This document shows, in pieces, positions 45,157-54,761 of a DNA stretch of 64,000 bases. This DNA comes from Sciscionella sediminilitoris (GTDB lineage Bacteria > Actinomycetota > Actinomycetes > Mycobacteriales > Pseudonocardiaceae), in assembly GCF_000737195.2 (NCBI RefSeq), contig NZ_JALM01000024.1:1-64000 (forward strand). Direction: 5' to 3'. Position 1 is the stretch's first letter, and each line of letters begins with the position of its first letter. The notes below the pieces were generated by a model. That model was not told the DNA's origin. It saw only the letters and a program-made list of their open reading frames with translations, and did no database searches. The position numbers were made by a program, and so were the translations under genes.

Positions 45157-45294
45157 GTGAGTAAGCGTACGTTCCAACCGAACAATCGTCGTCGGTCCCG
45201 CAAGCACGGGTTCCGGCTTCGGATGCGCACCCGCGCCGGTCGCGCCATCCTCGCGAACCGCAGGCGTAAGGGACGCGCCAAGCTGTCCGCCTGA
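45157..45294 (+). CDS. rpmH: 50S ribosomal protein L34
   Basis: A 45-residue basic protein from GTG 45157, [20 protein letters not shown] with the invariant TFQPNN and a run of Arg/Lys ending RKGRAKLSA. It is part of the large ribosomal subunit. It heads the conserved rpmH-rnpA-yidD-yidC-jag operon. Confidence 0.97.
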   Translation: MSKRTFQPNNRRRSRKHGFRLRMRTRAGRAILANRRRKGRAKLSA

Positions 45295-45309
45295 TCGCGG
45301 GCGGATGCC

Positions 45310-45675
45310 GTGCTGCCCGCGACCGCTCGACTGACGAACAGCCGGGAGTTCCGCTCGGTGACCCGCAGGGGTCGTCGAGCTGGACGCTCCCGGCTTGTTG
45401 TGCATGCGCTGCGCGATGAGTCGGTCACTGAGGGTCCCGCGCGGGCCGGATTTGTCGTGAGCAAGGCGGTCGGTAACTCGGTGGTCCGCCACCGGGTCAC
45501 CCGCCAACTGCGTCATCTGGTGCGCGACCGGATCGATCGGTTGCCGCCCGGGACGCAGCTTGTCGTGCGCGCCCTCCCCGCGGCCGCGGGTTCGCGGAGT
45601 TCGGCGCTCGCGGCGGATCTCGATAGCGCGCTCGACCGACTGCGGCTGCCCGGATCGCGTACCGGCGAGTCGTGA
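45310..45675 (+). CDS. rnpA: Ribonuclease P protein component
   Basis: A 121-residue basic protein. [20 protein letters not shown] contains the RNR-like RNA-binding segment of RnpA. It helps the RNase P RNA trim tRNA 5' ends. It starts 15 bases after rpmH at GTG 45310 and overlaps yidD. Confidence 0.95.
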   Translation: MLPATARLTNSREFRSVTRRGRRAGRSRLVVHALRDESVTEGPARAGFVVSKAVGNSVVRHRVTRQLRHLVRDRIDRLPPGTQLVVRALPAAAGSRSSALAADLDSALDRLRLPGSRTGES

Positions 45676-45986
45676 TGGCTCGCCCGGTCTCCGCGGCGGC
45701 GGCACGTCCCGGCGTGCTCGCCAGGGGCCTGATGCTGCTGGTCAAGGGATACCGGAAGGGCATCTCCCCGCTGCTCCCGCCGAGCTGCCGGTTCTACCCG
45801 AGCTGTAGCGAGTACGCGCTCGAGGCGCTCCGCGTGCACGGCGCCGCACGAGGGACCTTGCTCGCGGTCCGCCGACTGCTTCGTTGCGGTCCCTGGCATC
45901 CTGGGGGTATTGACCCGGTTCCGCCGAGGCGCGGAGCCGGTACGAGCGCACTCGAAGACTTGACCGAACACCCTGCCAAGGAGTAG
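45672..45986 (+). CDS. yidD: Membrane protein insertion efficiency factor YidD
   Basis: A 104-residue protein with the YidD core [19 protein letters not shown] and [17 protein letters not shown]. It assists YidC-dependent membrane insertion. The start GTG 45672 (or ATG 45675) overlaps the rnpA stop; the yidC start is 4 bases after its stop. Confidence 0.95.
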   Translation: MMARPVSAAAARPGVLARGLMLLVKGYRKGISPLLPPSCRFYPSCSEYALEALRVHGAARGTLLAVRRLLRCGPWHPGGIDPVPPRRGAGTSALEDLTEHPAKE

Positions 45987-45990
45987 CCGC

Positions 45991-47145
45991 GTGCTCGATT
46001 TTATTTACTGGCCCGTGTCCTTCGTCATGTGGTGTTGGCACAAGGTCTTCGGGTTCATCCTCGGCGACAGCAACGCTTTCGCCTGGGCGCTCTCGATCGT
46101 CTTCCTCGTCTTCACACTGCGTGCGCTGCTGCTCAAGCCGATGGTGCACCAGATCAAGTCCATGCGGAAGATGCAGGAGTTCCAGCCGCAGATCAAGGCG
46201 CTCCAGAAGAAGTACGCCAATGATCGGCAGCGCCAGGCGCAGGAGATGCAGAAGCTGCAGCGCGAGCACGGGTTCAACCCGCTCGGTGGCTGCCTGCCGA
46301 TGATCTTCCAGATCCCGGTGTTCATCGGGCTCAACCACGTCATCCGGAACTTCAACCCGAACTACGGCAGCAACTACTTCTTCCCGAAGTCGGACATCAC
46401 CTCGTACCTGCGCGCGGACCTGTTCGGCGTGCACCTCAACGACATGGTGTTCAACGCCGGGCTGCTCGGCTCCTACGGCGGCGGTGCTCACGGATTCCAC
46501 TGGGGTGTGGCCCCGGTCGCCATCCCGCTGATGATCGTCGCCTCGATCGCGACCCACTTCACCGCGCGGCTTTCGGTGCAGCGCCAGCAGGCCATGGGCA
46601 CCACGAACAACCAGCCCGGCGGCGCGATGATGCAGAAGGTTCAGCTGTATCTGTTCCCGCTCGGTGTGCTCATCTTCGGTGCGGCCCTGCCGATCGGTCT
46701 GCTCCTCTACTGGCTGAGCAACAACAGCTGGACGCTTGCCCAGCAGCACTTCGTGTTCCGTCGGATGGACAAGGAAGAAGCTCGCAAGAAGCAGGAGGCT
46801 CAGGAGGCGCGCCAGGCGCTCGCCCCCAAGCCGGGGCAGAAGCCCGGCAAGCAGCCGGCCAACCAGCCGAAGCAGCAGGACGAGCCGAAGGCGGAGAAGG
46901 CACCCGAGCCGGTCGAGAAGAACGAGACCAAGAAGTCCGAGAAGTCCGGTGGTGAGGCGAAATCCGGTGGCGGTTCGCCGCAGCAGCAGCCGAAAGAAGC
47001 GCCGGCGGGAACCACGGCCTCGAACGGTTCCGGAGGCAAGGGAGATTCCGCGCAGTCGAAGTCGAACGGCGCGCTGAACACCTCGCAATCGGTACCCGGC
47101 TTGATATCCGACCGAGGGCGGAAGAAGAAGCGCAACCGGAAGTAG
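45991..47145 (+). CDS. yidC: Membrane protein insertase YidC
   Basis: A 384-residue insertase. Five membrane segments are spread from residue 1 to about 260; MQKLQREHGFNPLGGCLPMI and FQIPVFIGLNHVIRNF carry the family core, with the hydrophilic-groove Arg expected near residue 50 (ALLLKPMVHQIKSMR is basic there). The C-terminus is a long Lys/Glu/Ala-rich tail ending RKKKRNRK that may touch the ribosome. Confidence 0.96.
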   Translation: MLDFIYWPVSFVMWCWHKVFGFILGDSNAFAWALSIVFLVFTLRALLLKPMVHQIKSMRKMQEFQPQIKALQKKYANDRQRQAQEMQKLQREHGFNPLGGCLPMIFQIPVFIGLNHVIRNFNPNYGSNYFFPKSDITSYLRADLFGVHLNDMVFNAGLLGSYGGGAHGFHWGVAPVAIPLMIVASIATHFTARLSVQRQQAMGTTNNQPGGAMMQKVQLYLFPLGVLIFGAALPIGLLLYWLSNNSWTLAQQHFVFRRMDKEEARKKQEAQEARQALAPKPGQKPGKQPANQPKQQDEPKAEKAPEPVEKNETKKSEKSGGEAKSGGGSPQQQPKEAPAGTTASNGSGGKGDSAQSKSNGALNTSQSVPGLISDRGRKKKRNRK

Positions 47146-47176
47146 CCCGAACTTCGTGCTGGAGAGGAGAACAAGC

Positions 47177-47758
47177 GTGGCAGGGACATTGGAGGTCGAC
47201 GGGGCGAGTGCCTCGCCGGACCGTGAGGAAGACGAACAGGCTGAAGCTGTCACCGGCGAGGAGCAGGAAGCCCAGGCCGAGGGTGAGAAGAGCGAAGAGG
47301 AACTACTCGTCCAGGAGGGCGATGTCGCGGGCGACTACCTGGAGCGGCTGCTCGACATCCTCGACTACGACGGCGATATTGATCTAGACGTCGAAGCCGG
47401 GCGTGCCATGGTCAGCATCGACGGTGGTAGCGACCTGGAGAAGCTCGTCGGCCAGCGCGGTCAGGTGCTCGAGGCATTGCAGGAGTTGACCCGGCTCGCG
47501 GTGCAGACCGAGACCAGTTCGCGGAGCAGGCTCATGCTCGACATCGCCGGGTGGCGGGCGAGTCGGCGCGGCGAGCTGACCGACCTCGGCCGGACCACCG
47601 CGGAGAAGGTCGCCGAGAGCGGTGAGAAGACCAAGCTTCAGGCGATGACCCCGTTCGAGCGGAAGATCGTGCACGATGCGGTCGCCGACGTGGCGGGTGT
47701 GACGAGCGAGAGCGAGGGTGAGGAACCGAACCGCCGAGTGGTGGTCCTCCCCGAATAG
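47177..47758 (+). CDS. jag: KH/R3H RNA-binding protein Jag (KhpB)
   Basis: A 193-residue protein from GTG 47177. A long acidic N-terminus is followed by a KH-like domain (GRAMVSIDGGSDLEKLVGQR, GQVLEALQELTRLAV) and an R3H domain (LQAMTPFERKIVHDAVADVA). It binds RNA and is the last gene of the yidC operon. A palindrome containing parS follows 16 bases after the stop. Confidence 0.95.
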   Translation: MAGTLEVDGASASPDREEDEQAEAVTGEEQEAQAEGEKSEEELLVQEGDVAGDYLERLLDILDYDGDIDLDVEAGRAMVSIDGGSDLEKLVGQRGQVLEALQELTRLAVQTETSSRSRLMLDIAGWRASRRGELTDLGRTTAEKVAESGEKTKLQAMTPFERKIVHDAVADVAGVTSESEGEEPNRRVVVLPE

Positions 47759-47782
47759 TCGACACGAAGACGGAGCGGCCCG

Positions 47783-47796
47783 GTTTCACGTGAAAC
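47783..47796. other. parS: parS site 1, inside a terminator-like palindrome
   Basis: GTTTCACGTGAAAC, a perfect actinobacterial parS, is the centre of a 30-bp perfect palindrome at 47775-47804 (outer arms GCGGCCCG/CGGGCCGC) followed by TTTT. It combines a ParB binding site with what looks like the jag operon terminator. Confidence 0.93.
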
Positions 47797-47902
47797 CGGG
47801 CCGCTTTTCGTGCTCGCGTGGACGGTCCCCTGGCTGTCCGAGGTACCGACTAGACTTGACCTGCCGAGGTCAGGTTGTGTCACGTCGATCGAAAGAGACC
47901 GA

Positions 47903-48598
47903 ATGTCCAACGGGACGCTATTGCCCGCTCCCCCGGAATCCGCTGCGGAAGTGTTCGGTGCACGACTGCCGATCGCCCGCGCCTTCGCTGAGCGGCTCGC
48001 GAGCGAGGGAGTCCTCCGCGGCATGATCGGTCCGAGGGAAGTGGAGCGGCTGTGGGAGCGGCACATCCTGAACTCCGCGGTTCTCGGTGAGGTGATCCCG
48101 GAGCGGGCGAAGGTGATCGATGTCGGTTCGGGGGCCGGGCTTCCCGGGATCCCACTTGCGATCGCTCGCCCGGATGTACGTGTCACGCTTCTCGAACCGA
48201 TGCAACGCCGAGTGGATTGGCTGGAGCTGATCGTCGGTGAGTTGGAGTTGCCGATTGACGTGGTTCGCGGCCGGGCGGAGGATCGGTCGGTGCGTGACAG
48301 CCTGCCGAACGCGAATGTGGTGACGGCGCGGGCGGTCGCGAGTCTGGACAAACTGTCGTCCTGGTGTCTTCCGCTCATCAAACAGGGGGCGGCACTGTAC
48401 GCCATGAAGGGAGCTTCGGCGTACGACGAGATTGAGCGCGATCGGGAGGCGGTCGCTCGGCTCGGTGGTGGTAACCCGCGGGTACTCACTTGCGGGCAGG
48501 GGAAACTGGAACAGTCGGTGAGAGTTGTGCGCATCGAACGGGTGGGTTCTCGTGCAACGGGTAGCCGGCAGCAACAACGGACGAGGAGGAGTCGGTGA
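47903..48598 (+). CDS. rsmG: 16S rRNA (guanine-N7) methyltransferase RsmG
   Basis: About 231 residues from ATG 47903. The AdoMet motif VIDVGSGAGLPGIPLAIARP is followed by VTLLEPMQRRVDWL and TARAVASLDKLSSWCLPLI, all RsmG-like. It methylates G527 of 16S rRNA; loss is a known cause of low-level streptomycin resistance. Its stop overlaps the parA start. Confidence 0.94.
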   Translation: MSNGTLLPAPPESAAEVFGARLPIARAFAERLASEGVLRGMIGPREVERLWERHILNSAVLGEVIPERAKVIDVGSGAGLPGIPLAIARPDVRVTLLEPMQRRVDWLELIVGELELPIDVVRGRAEDRSVRDSLPNANVVTARAVASLDKLSSWCLPLIKQGAALYAMKGASAYDEIERDREAVARLGGGNPRVLTCGQGKLEQSVRVVRIERVGSRATGSRQQQRTRRSR

Positions 48599-49638
48599 GC
48601 GTCCGGTCGAAGTTGAAGGTTGCCAAGAAGCGTGTTTCACGTGAAACCAAAGAGACCGAGGATCATGACAACGCAGTCGATGGGTCTGTCGGAGCTGGCG
48701 AGGTGCTCAAGCCGATGACCGAACAGAAGCCCGGAGACGGGACGCCGTTCAGCGATTGGACCCCGATAGCCGACGCCGCCGCCCGTGCCACCCAAGTACT
48801 TCATCCCCAGGAACTCAGTTTGCCGAAGCCACCGCATCGCCGGGTCATCACCGTCGCCAACCAGAAGGGCGGGGTTGGTAAGACAACGAGCACGGTGAAC
48901 CTCGCGGCGGCGCTGGCGCTGCACGGCTTGAAGGTGCTCGTGATCGACCTCGACCCACAGGGCAACGCGAGTACCGCGCTTGGGGTGGAGCATCGCGGCG
49001 AGGTGCCGTCCATCTACGATGTGCTGCTCGGCGAGATCTCCGTCAAGGAAGCCGCAGCGGTCAGCGATCAGTCGCCGAACCTGTGGTGTGTGCCCGCCAC
49101 GATCGATCTTGCCGGTGCCGAGGTCGAACTGGTGACCATGGTGGCGCGCGAATCGCGGCTGAAGACCGCGCTCACCGAGGAAGCGCTCGACGAGCTCTCC
49201 CCCGACTACGTCTTCATCGACTGCCCTCCCTCGCTCGGACTGCTCACGGTGAACGCGCTCGTCGCCGCCGAGGAGGTGCTCATCCCGATCCAGTGCGAGT
49301 ACTACGCGCTCGAAGGGCTCGGCCAGCTGCTCAACAACATCGAGCTGGTGCGCGGGCACCTCAATACGAGCCTCGAGGTGTCCACCATCGTGCTCACCAT
49401 GTACGACGGGCGCACCAAGCTCGCCGATCAGGTCACCAAGGATGTGCGCGACTACTTCGGGGACACCGTGCTCAGCACGGTGATCCCGCGCAGTGTGAAG
49501 GTCTCCGAAGCACCCGGTTATGGGCAGACCGTGCTCGCCTACGATCCCGGTTCACGTGGCGCGATGAGCTATCTGGACGCCGCGAAGGAGATCGCCGTGC
49601 AGGGTGGATCCGCGGACGAGCAGGAGGCCGGGGAATGA
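48595..49638 (+). CDS. parA: Chromosome-partitioning ATPase ParA
   Basis: A 347-residue ATPase from GTG 48595, with a variable N-terminus including VSRETKE encoded by a parS site. The deviant Walker A is [14 protein letters not shown], Walker [13 protein letters not shown]. It moves ParB-parS complexes (segrosomes) to the cell poles. It overlaps rsmG and parB. Confidence 0.96.
   Translation: MSVRSKLKVAKKRVSRETKETEDHDNAVDGSVGAGEVLKPMTEQKPGDGTPFSDWTPIADAAARATQVLHPQELSLPKPPHRRVITVANQKGGVGKTTSTVNLAAALALHGLKVLVIDLDPQGNASTALGVEHRGEVPSIYDVLLGEISVKEAAAVSDQSPNLWCVPATIDLAGAEVELVTMVARESRLKTALTEEALDELSPDYVFIDCPPSLGLLTVNALVAAEEVLIPIQCEYYALEGLGQLLNNIELVRGHLNTSLEVSTIVLTMYDGRTKLADQVTKDVRDYFGDTVLSTVIPRSVKVSEAPGYGQTVLAYDPGSRGAMSYLDAAKEIAVQGGSADEQEAGE
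48634..48647. other. parS: parS site 2, within the parA 5' coding end
   Basis: A perfect GTTTCACGTGAAAC, 0.85 kb from site 1. It encodes the VSRET of the ParA N-terminus. Confidence 0.95.
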
Positions 49639-50636
49639 CGGAGCGCAAGGGTGGCCTCGGGCGTGGACTCGCGGCACTGATTCCCAGTGCTCCCCCGGAG
49701 GACGGAGCTGCGGCACCCGCGGCGGAGTCGTCCAGCACGGCATCGAAGACCACTACGGCGAAGACCAGCACGGCGAAAGCTCCCGCCGCGCAGAGCGAGT
49801 CCGCTCCCCCGGCGGAACCGAGCGGCGAGGTTGCGGGCGCGGTCTACCGCGAGGTGCCGATCGATGCGATCACGACGAACCCGAAGCAGCCTCGTCAGGT
49901 CTTCGATGAGGAAGCGCTCACCGAGCTCTCCCACTCGATCCGCGAGTTCGGCCTGTTGCAGCCGATTGTCCTGCGGACCCTGCCCGACGAGAAGTTCGAA
50001 CTCGTCATGGGTGAGCGCCGGTGGCGCGCGGCGAAGCAGGCGGGACTGGACACGCTTCCTGCGATCGTCCGCGGTACCGCCGATGACGCGATGCTGCGCG
50101 ATGCCCTGTTGGAGAACATCCACCGGGTGCAGCTGAACCCGCTCGAAGAGGCGGCGGCGTATCAGCAGCTGCTCGACGAGTTCGACGTGACGCACGATCA
50201 GCTCGCTTCGCGGATCGGACGCAGCAGGCCGGTCATCTCGAACACCATCCGCCTGCTGAAGCTTCCCCTCCCCGTGCAGCGCCGGGTCGCCGCGGGGGTG
50301 CTCTCCGCCGGTCACGCGCGGGCGCTGCTCAGCCTCGAGGACCCGGACATCGTGGACGACCTCGCCGCGCGGATCGTGGCGGAGGGGCTCTCGGTGCGGG
50401 CGACCGAAGAAGCGGTCATGCTCGCGAAGTCGGGCCCGAAGCGACCACAGAAGGCGCCGCCGAAAAAGATCGAGGTGCCCCGGGCGGGCGAGATCGCGGA
50501 TGATCTCTCCGACCGCTTCGACACCAGGGTGAAGGTGGATGTCGGGCGGAAGAAGGGCAAGATCACCATCGAATTCGGCTCGGCGGATGATCTTGATCGG
50601 CTTCTCGGACTGATCAGCCCAAAAGAGACAAAATAG
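49635..50636 (+). CDS. parB: Chromosome-partitioning protein ParB
   Basis: A 333-residue protein from ATG 49635. A short ParA-interacting start ([12 protein letters not shown]), a Thr/Ala/Ser-rich linker, the CTPase domain ([33 protein letters not shown]), the HTH ([20 protein letters not shown]) and a C-terminal dimer domain are visible. It spreads from parS and loads the segregation machinery. It overlaps parA as ATGA. Confidence 0.96.
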   Translation: MTERKGGLGRGLAALIPSAPPEDGAAAPAAESSSTASKTTTAKTSTAKAPAAQSESAPPAEPSGEVAGAVYREVPIDAITTNPKQPRQVFDEEALTELSHSIREFGLLQPIVLRTLPDEKFELVMGERRWRAAKQAGLDTLPAIVRGTADDAMLRDALLENIHRVQLNPLEEAAAYQQLLDEFDVTHDQLASRIGRSRPVISNTIRLLKLPLPVQRRVAAGVLSAGHARALLSLEDPDIVDDLAARIVAEGLSVRATEEAVMLAKSGPKRPQKAPPKKIEVPRAGEIADDLSDRFDTRVKVDVGRKKGKITIEFGSADDLDRLLGLISPKETK

Positions 50637-50782
50637 ACCCGTAACCGGGATATCCGATCGTACCGGCGTCTTTTGTCACGGTGACAAATACTCTCAGTGG
50701 TCGATATGTTCAGGGTGTGACGGGCTGAGTTCAGGGATTTCACCTGATTCCCGGAGTGCTCCCGGGAGCTAATCTCGGGGAC

Positions 50783-51337
50783 GTGAGCGAACGAGATCTG
50801 CGAGTCTCCGATGACGAACGCAACCACGTGGTCGGCTTGCTCGAAAAGGCGACCGGTCGCGGGATGATCGACTTGAACGAGTTCGCCGAGCGGAGTGCCA
50901 CGGCGACGGCCGCCAAGACCCGGGGCGAGCTCAATGCCGTCCTCGTCGATCTGCCCGGGATGGTGCACAGCTCCGCGCCGGCCGGTGCGCGCGAGGAGAC
51001 GCTGTCGTCTTCGATGACGCTGTTGAAGCGGGACGGTGCCTGGACTCCCCCGCTGGAGCTGCACGTCCGGAACACGATGGCGACCACGATCCTCGACTTC
51101 CGCCAGGCGCGGATCAACTATCCGCGGCTGGTGATCGACTTCGACGTGTCGCTCGGCAACGTCAAGCTACGGCTCCCCGAACACGCGACGATCAATCTCG
51201 AAGGTTTCACGTGCACGATGGGGCACGTGGTCGGCAGGGGGCGCCCGGTGGAAACCGCGGAAGCCCCGGGGGATCCGCATTTCGTGATCGCCGGCCAGTT
51301 GCGGCTGTGCTCGCTGGTTGTGAACCGGAAGAAGTAG
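50783..51337 (+). CDS. DUF1707 domain protein (paralogue 1)
   Basis: A 184-residue protein from GTG 50783. The start (ERDLRVSDDERNHVVGLLEK, RGMIDLNEFAERSATATAAK) is a DUF1707/SHOCT-like domain, followed by a beta-rich C-terminal part. A second copy lies at 54141. Function unknown. It is convergent with the PTS gene. Confidence 0.85.
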   Translation: MSERDLRVSDDERNHVVGLLEKATGRGMIDLNEFAERSATATAAKTRGELNAVLVDLPGMVHSSAPAGAREETLSSSMTLLKRDGAWTPPLELHVRNTMATTILDFRQARINYPRLVIDFDVSLGNVKLRLPEHATINLEGFTCTMGHVVGRGRPVETAEAPGDPHFVIAGQLRLCSLVVNRKK

Positions 51338-51340
51338 CTC

Positions 51341-52987
51341 TCAGCGCCCCAGCGCTGTCCTGACGGCCGCGCGTGCTTCCGCCGGGGTTCGGGCCCGCGC
51401 AGCCGCCTGTGCGGCCGTCACACAGGCGCTGTGGGCGTGCTTCGCCAGCTCGGCGCCGACGGCGTCGAGTGCGATCGGGGTCATCGAAAGGCTGGTCGCT
51501 CCCAGCCCGACGAGGACACAGGCCAGCAGCGGATCGGCGGCGGCCTCCCCGCAGACACCGACCGGCTTGCCCGCTTCCCGCCCCGCGGTGCCGATCAGTT
51601 CGATCAGGCGCAGCAGCGCGGGCTGCCACGGGTCACCGAGCGCGGCCAGCGTTCCGAGCTGGCGGTCCGCGGCCATCGTGTACTGGGTGAGGTCATTGGT
51701 GCCGATGGAGATGAAGTCCACGATCTCGAGCAGTTCCCCGGCCTGCAGTGCGGCCGAGGGGACCTCGATCATCACGCCGACGCGCCGGATTCCCGCCGCG
51801 CGAGCGCGTTCGGCGAACCACGCGGCTTCCTCGGTCGTGGCGACCATCGGGGCCATGACCGAATCCCCGCCCGCGGCGCGGATCGCGTGGAGCTGGCGGT
51901 CGAGCAGTTCCGGTTGATGCTGACGGGCCATGCGGAGACCGCGCACGCCGAGCGCGGGGTTCGGTTCAGCTTCGGCGGGCAGGAAGGTCAGGGGCTTGTC
52001 CGCGCCCGCGTCGAGGGTCCGCACGATGCATGGTTTCCCGTGAAACACCGCGATGATGGCGCGGTACATCTCGGCCTGTTCCTCGACCGTGGGCTCGGAT
52101 TCCATTGCCAGGTAACAGAATTCGGTTCGGAAGAGGCCTACTCCCTCGGCTGGGGAGTCCGCCGCTTTGATCGCGTCCGCCGCCGATCCGATGTTGGCCA
52201 GCAGCGGGATGCGCACCCCGTCGCCGGTGGACCCGACACCGTTCCACTCCGGCGTGCTCGTACTGGGCGCGGCTTCCGCTTCGCCCTCGGTCACCACCTC
52301 GACGAGGCCGGTTTCCCCGTCCACGCGCAGATAGTCCGCGGTCAGGCCGAGGGCGCCGGTACAGCCGACGACGGCGGGAATGCCGAGTGCGCGGGCGATG
52401 ATCGCGGTGTGCGAGGTGGGCCCGCCCTCCTCGGTGACGATCGCGAGCACCGTGGCCGAATCCAGGGCCGCCGTATCCGCGGGCGCGAGTTCGCGGGCCA
52501 GCAACACGTGCGGGGTGTCCAGTTCCGGCACCGCGCTGGACTGTGCGCCGGTGAGCTCCTCGATGATCCGGTCGCGCACGTCCCGGAGATCACCGGTGCG
52601 CTCGGCCAGATAACCACCGGCCTCGGCGAGCCCGTCGATGAACTGTTCCGCGGCGTCCCATACCGCGCGGGCCGCGGGCAGACCGTGTTCGGTGACCAGT
52701 TCCTCCGCGGTACCCAGCAGCGAGGGATCGGTCGCCATCACCGCGGTCATGTGGAGGATGTCGCGCGCTTCCCCGGTCGCCAGCGCCGCCTTGTCGGTCA
52801 GCGCGGCAGCCACCAGGTCCGCGGCCGGATGGATCCGCGCGGCCTCCTCGCGGTAGTCGAGGGGCTTCGGATACCGCGCAGGCTGGCCGATGCTCACCCG
52901 CGCGGGTTCCCGGAGGCGCAGCACCGGACCCGCGGCCCGCCCAGGACTCGCCGGGACTCCGTGCACCGCCTGCTGCTCGACCGTCAT
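51341..52987 (-). CDS. ptsI: Phosphoenolpyruvate-protein phosphotransferase (PTS enzyme I)
   Basis: A 548-residue enzyme. The phospho-His lies in GGPTSHTAIIAR; the PEP site shows GVGLFRTEFCYLA, FISIGTNDLTQYTMAADR and the Cys of GVCGEAAADP. It passes phosphate from PEP to HPr. No HPr or enzyme II gene lies nearby, so the partners are elsewhere. Its coding sequence contains a one-mismatch parS-like site. Confidence 0.93.
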   Translation of the reverse strand: MTVEQQAVHGVPASPGRAAGPVLRLREPARVSIGQPARYPKPLDYREEAARIHPAADLVAAALTDKAALATGEARDILHMTAVMATDPSLLGTAEELVTEHGLPAARAVWDAAEQFIDGLAEAGGYLAERTGDLRDVRDRIIEELTGAQSSAVPELDTPHVLLARELAPADTAALDSATVLAIVTEEGGPTSHTAIIARALGIPAVVGCTGALGLTADYLRVDGETGLVEVVTEGEAEAAPSTSTPEWNGVGSTGDGVRIPLLANIGSAADAIKAADSPAEGVGLFRTEFCYLAMESEPTVEEQAEMYRAIIAVFHGKPCIVRTLDAGADKPLTFLPAEAEPNPALGVRGLRMARQHQPELLDRQLHAIRAAGGDSVMAPMVATTEEAAWFAERARAAGIRRVGVMIEVPSAALQAGELLEIVDFISIGTNDLTQYTMAADRQLGTLAALGDPWQPALLRLIELIGTAGREAGKPVGVCGEAAADPLLACVLVGLGATSLSMTPIALDAVGAELAKHAHSACVTAAQAAARARTPAEARAAVRTALGR

Positions 52988-53001
52988 GCCTGCTGAGGGT
53001 A

Positions 53002-53047
53002 CTCGTGAGCGGATGTGTTGGTTCTAGCCAACATTTCCACTCACGAG
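53002..53047. repeat. Divergent member of the palindrome family, copy 7
   Basis: CTCGTGAGCGGATGTGTTGG and CCAACATTTCCACTCACGAG pair with several mismatches around TTCTAG. It lies between the metallo-hydrolase stop (overlapping it) and the PTS gene start, and shares the GTGTTGG-TTCTA core of the family. Confidence 0.7.
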
Positions 53048-54072
53048 CAGCTGTAGTAGCGGACTCCCCCGTGCTCCTCGCCGGTGAGCTCACCACGTGC
53101 GACCAGCAGATCCAGGTGCGATTTCGTCTCGAGCACGGCCAGCATGGCGTTGAAGACGTCCAGATCGCTCAGGGCGCGCTCGCGGCGGGTCCAGGTGAGC
53201 TTGGCCGCCGATTCCGCACTTGTCCTGGCCCCCGCGCGCACGGTGTCGTAGGTGACCTCGAGCCGGGCGCGGTGGTGCTCCAGCAGCTCGTCGACCCGTT
53301 CGTGCACGCTGCTGGTCACCGGTCCGTGCGCGGGAAGCAGCCAGGTGTCGGGAAGTTCGCGGATCCTGCGCAGTGATTCGAGGAAGTCCCCGAGTGGCAG
53401 CCGCGGGGTGCGCGGTTCGAGCGCGATGGAGGGGGTGATGTGCGGGAGCACGTGGTCCCCGGCGAACAACAGCCCGTTCGCCGCATCACGGAACACGATA
53501 TGGCCGCTGGTGTGTCCCGGCGTGTGCACGACTTCGAGGTCGTACGCGCCGACCGGGATCCGCTCCCCCGCCGCGAGCCATCGATCCGGGGACGGCCACT
53601 CCGCGGGATCCACCGCGGTGTCGCCGACCATCTCGATGAACTTCGCGGTGATCTCGGTGGCGCCGGTGCCGCGGAGCAGGTGTTGCTGGGTGATCATCGG
53701 GCTCTTGTCGGCCCGCTGCAGTGCCTCGATGGTCGGGCGCTCCTCCGCACCGAGCGCGATCGGGGTGCCGTGTTCGGCGCGCACGTGAGTGCCGAGGTTG
53801 TAGTGGTCCTTGTGCGCGTGGGTGATCAGGAACCGGCGAATGTGCGCGGTATCCGAACCGAGTTCGGTGAGGACCGTGTCGAGCTGGGCGCGCGCCTCAG
53901 CGACTCCCCACCCCGAGTCGATCAGCGTGAACCCGTCTCCGTCGCGGATCGCGTACACGTTCACCGCGCGCAGTCCGTCGTTCGGCATCGGCAACGGGAT
54001 CCGGAACACTCCCTCGGTGACCTCGTACGAACCGGGTTCTGCCCATGCGTTCCTGCTGGCGTTCTCGGCCAC
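53041..54072 (-). CDS. MBL-fold metallo-hydrolase
   Basis: A 343-residue protein from GTG 54072. The metal motif THAHKDHYNLG (HxHxDH), VVHTPGHTSGH and LFAGDHVLPH are the beta-lactamase-fold zinc residues; the C-terminal helix region is typical of LACTB2-like hydrolases. The substrate is unknown. It is divergent from the second DUF1707 gene. Confidence 0.9.
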   Translation of the reverse strand: MAENASRNAWAEPGSYEVTEGVFRIPLPMPNDGLRAVNVYAIRDGDGFTLIDSGWGVAEARAQLDTVLTELGSDTAHIRRFLITHAHKDHYNLGTHVRAEHGTPIALGAEERPTIEALQRADKSPMITQQHLLRGTGATEITAKFIEMVGDTAVDPAEWPSPDRWLAAGERIPVGAYDLEVVHTPGHTSGHIVFRDAANGLLFAGDHVLPHITPSIALEPRTPRLPLGDFLESLRRIRELPDTWLLPAHGPVTSSVHERVDELLEHHRARLEVTYDTVRAGARTSAESAAKLTWTRRERALSDLDVFNAMLAVLETKSHLDLLVARGELTGEEHGGVRYYSCS

Positions 54073-54140
54073 TGTGCCGCCCTGCCTTTCTCGCGTCCCG
54101 CAAGATACGGTACCTACCAGGTGGTATGAAGGAGGCCACA

Positions 54141-54710
54141 GTGCGAGATGACCACGTACGGGCATCGGACGAGGAACGCGAAGCCACGCTCGAGGTCCTC
54201 AAGGAAGCCATGGCGAACGGCATGCTGGACATCAACGAGTTCGATGAGCGTTCGTCGCGGACCATGGCTTCGCGGACCAGGGGTGATCTCGCCGAGGTCG
54301 TCGCCGATCTGCCGATCGCGGGTGGTGCTCCGGCCGCCGAGGACAACCGGACCGTCGAGTTCACCGGGACCTTCAACTCGGTGAAGCGCAAAGGCGACTG
54401 GGATGTTCCCCGCAGGATCATGATCCGGAAGAACATGGGGTCAACCGAGCTCGACTTCACCGAGGCGAACATCGCGCACCCGGTCGTCGATATCGAGGTC
54501 GAGGTCAACGGCGGATCGCTGCAGATGCGGGTACCGGACGAGGCCAGCGTCGATTTCAACGGTGTCGAGCTCACCCTCGCCAGTGCCGAAGACCACCGGA
54601 AAAGGCCGCCACAGCAAGGAAAACCGCACTTCCGGCTCACCGGGGCGATGCGCGTGGGCTCCATCGAGGTGCGTGGCAGGCCATGGCGCCCGTTCGCCCG
54701 CAAACGGTGA
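54141..54710 (+). CDS. DUF1707 domain protein (paralogue 2)
   Basis: A 189-residue protein from GTG 54141 with ribosome site AAGGAGG at 54129-54135, which favours this start over the ATG at 54126. VRASDEEREATLEVLKEAMA and GMLDINEFDERSSRTMASRT parallel the copy at 50783. A basic tail RPWRPFARKR ends it. Confidence 0.85.
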   Translation: MRDDHVRASDEEREATLEVLKEAMANGMLDINEFDERSSRTMASRTRGDLAEVVADLPIAGGAPAAEDNRTVEFTGTFNSVKRKGDWDVPRRIMIRKNMGSTELDFTEANIAHPVVDIEVEVNGGSLQMRVPDEASVDFNGVELTLASAEDHRKRPPQQGKPHFRLTGAMRVGSIEVRGRPWRPFARKR

Positions 54711-54761
54711 TTTGTCGACATATCGTTTTGTTTTCGCTGGGCGCCGGGGCAGACTGATGCC

